64,000 nt of DNA from Collybiopsis luxurians FD-317 M1 (Eukaryota; Basidiomycota; Agaricomycetes; Agaricales; Omphalotaceae). The notes under the pieces are model-generated. The model was not told the origin of the DNA and searched no databases. It saw only the letters and a list, made by a program, of their open reading frames with translations. This document shows, piece after piece, positions 62,076-64,000 of the stretch. Made by a program: the position numbers and the translations under genes. Position 1 is the first letter of the stretch. Each line of letters starts with the position of its first letter. Location: positions 1 to 64,000 of the forward strand of contig KN834839.1 of assembly GCA_000827265.1 (NCBI GenBank). Reading direction: 5' to 3'.

Positions 62076-64000
62076 TCTCTTGTCTCCACGACACTGTTTT
62101 ATGGTTTGCCGCTCTTTTTTTCTGATCTTTCCTTGCATTCGCTTCTCAGTTGTAACACTTTACTTGCTCAAAATGAATGTAACAAACAACCCTGTGGTCG
62201 ATCTCACTGGCTAGACACCAGCATGGTTTGAACCTAAGCAACTGGGCTTCCTTTACCAATTTAATAATAGTAATCATGAGACAGATTGCAGGGTTCAGTC
62301 TTTTTTCTTATCCTTTGCAGTTCAGTTACAAGTCCGGAATGAAATGGAGGAGTCATCTTGCAGCGGACTTGTCCACTTTCCCACAGTTCTCATGTTCTCT
62401 TTATATCAATTTTTTTTCCCCATCTTTGGGCATGTCACTTTGTTTGTGACACTTGTTATGTGTGTGACCTTCTTGACCATCATGTTCTGCCTCCCTTCCG
62501 TGCCCATCTGCTGTTTTTTGTTTCTTTCTTGTATTCTTCCTTTTATTTATATGTCCCTCATTGAGCTGTGTGCTTTTTTTACCTCTACATTTGGCTCTCC
62601 ATTTCCAACTTTTCTCTTATCATTATCACAATATTTTTACTCAATCCAGCCCTCTTCTGCCCCCGATTTGCTTGAAACTTGATAGAAATGGTGATTTCTA
62701 TTGTAAAATTTCTACATCCAAATTCTGAGCTGTCTGGTTCTCTTTTTCTATGTCGGCAATCCCTTGTATAGCCAGAGACGCTATTTTCTTCACTGCAAGC
62801 TTTTTCCCACAACTCCTTTTCTTTCCCACAGGTAATCTGCACCAGTGGATCGCTCAAAGCTACCACACACTATGACTGGCTCAATTTTTTTTGACTGTGA
62901 TTATTACTGTAAATAGATTTGAAATAAATTCCTATTTTTGCCCCAAAAAATGCTGAAAATTCAGAGCCTTTTTGCCCTGTATTATAATTGAGGAAGAGAT
63001 AACAATTAAGGCTGAATTTTGCTCAAAAAAATTGAATATTCCTTTTTAATTCCCACTGATAAAAGACAATGATTTCGGCCTTTACAATTACCTTTGTTAT
63101 TAAAGCTAGATTTCGCTGGTCATTACATTCCTTTTATGGTTGAAAAAAGCTTCGAACTTCTTGCCTTGTTTTAATCATAAGACAATTATAATTACAGTTG
63201 GGGAAACACAGTGGGCAAGTCCAGCCCTGGAATCGGCGGGAAGTGATTACTCCATAATATTGCCTGTCAATTTTAACTATGCTGTTCTGGAGAATGTCAG
63301 TGATAGTACATGGTAAAGGAAATTTGATGGCTTTCATGAATCAGGGCATTGTTTTTTAACATTTGTAATTGCATATAGTGTTACCCATATACATATGAAA
63401 TTCTGACCATTTTGTGTCCGGACTCGTACATGCCATGTGCAAAGTGCGATGGCCCATCCCACAAGTTTATTCTGCACGTTGATCACACTGTGTGGGAGAC
63501 AGCTGATGAGGCCAACAAAGGAAAGAAGAGGGCGGTCACCTAAACAATCGCATTGTTGCACAATAAATATATGTATACAGCTGCGTGCATTAATTTGTGA
63601 ACTTTTGTTGCTATGCTACAGTGTCTGTAGAAGTTCTGGATGCGTACATGCCACGCGCGATGCCATAAGTAGACTGCTTCGGAGGAAGCCCGCACAGCAT
63701 TAAGAGGGGCTGCAACCTTGGGTGAACCAGCTGGCCCATTGACCCTCATTCCCCTTGAGACTACATCCATCCTCTAAAGCGATAGTGGCAACAAATTAGG
63801 TCTCACCAATGAGAGCCTGAACATAAAATGGGTGCTCCTCGGGTTAGAAGATTTGATGTCAACTGTCATTTCCGGTGCTACAGCTCACTTTCCTTCGTCG
63901 ACGTGGCCTTTTCGCAGTCCATGACAATGGAAACTTCAGCCATTGGCTTTGACTGGAATACTTCAGAGTCTCCTTTTTCCTCCGTTCTACACACAAACCA
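62076..64000. other. Intergenic to window end
   Basis: No supported gene. T/C-rich to about 62600, then AT-rich. Small minus-strand frames at 62585-62866, 63134-63337 and 63540-63770 have no known domain. A gene could begin beyond the edge. Confidence 0.4.

Overview
The window looks like nuclear DNA from a basidiomycete, most likely a mushroom-forming Agaricomycete. Genes are split by many short introns (about 45-90 nt, GT...AG). The gene families are ones I know mainly or only from that group: DUF6534 and DUF6535 membrane proteins, the 'WRAW' seven-helix membrane family, STAND/NACHT proteins, coiled-coil F-box proteins, and a Cre1-type repressor. There is also one intron-bearing nuclear tRNA-Ala gene. 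Exon structures were assembled by hand from frame, splice consensus and family likeness; no RNA data were available.

Layout. Positions 1-7,600: a zinc-motif protein on the minus strand, a long gene-poor stretch, then a complete seven-exon ferric reductase. Positions 7,625-7,770: a small inverted-repeat element (MITE). Positions 7,783-29,398: two direct copies (A 7,783-15,058 and B 21,342-29,398) of a 7-8 kb segment, separated by about 6 kb of repeats. Each copy carries two related WRAW-family membrane protein genes and the start of a DUF6534 gene. Copy B is intact and runs on into the whole DUF6534 gene, which ends at 30,988. Copy A has one good gene, one pseudogene and a truncated DUF6534 stub. 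Positions 31,305-34,270: a MARVEL-domain gene, a decayed partial copy of it, and a decayed NACHT NTPase gene. Positions 34,270-42,900: dispersed repeats, a telomere-like tract and a broken DDE transposase. Positions 42,958-44,306: a fifth WRAW locus, intact. Positions 44,785-46,640: a hAT-type MITE with perfect 8-bp target duplications, a second NACHT fragment and a dispersed repeat.

Positions 46,665-48,981: an intact DUF6535-ankyrin protein. Positions 51,914-53,270: a secreted/single-pass membrane protein. Positions 54,113-54,594: a nested palindrome and a tRNA-Ala(UGC). Positions 55,160-58,597: the Cre1/CreA/Mig1 carbon catabolite repressor. Positions 59,260-61,119: an F-box-like pseudogene. 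The remainder, to 64,000, is repeat-rich and without a gene I can support.

Two conserved single genes (ferric reductase, Cre1) therefore flank a fast-changing accessory block. In that block, membrane proteins of unknown function duplicate and decay, and transposable elements mark the time order. The most interesting item is the WRAW membrane-protein family: five loci in the window, with nearly constant exon sizes despite large protein divergence, two of the types propagated together with a DUF6534 gene by segmental duplication. Its function is unknown; a receptor or sensor role is only an inference.
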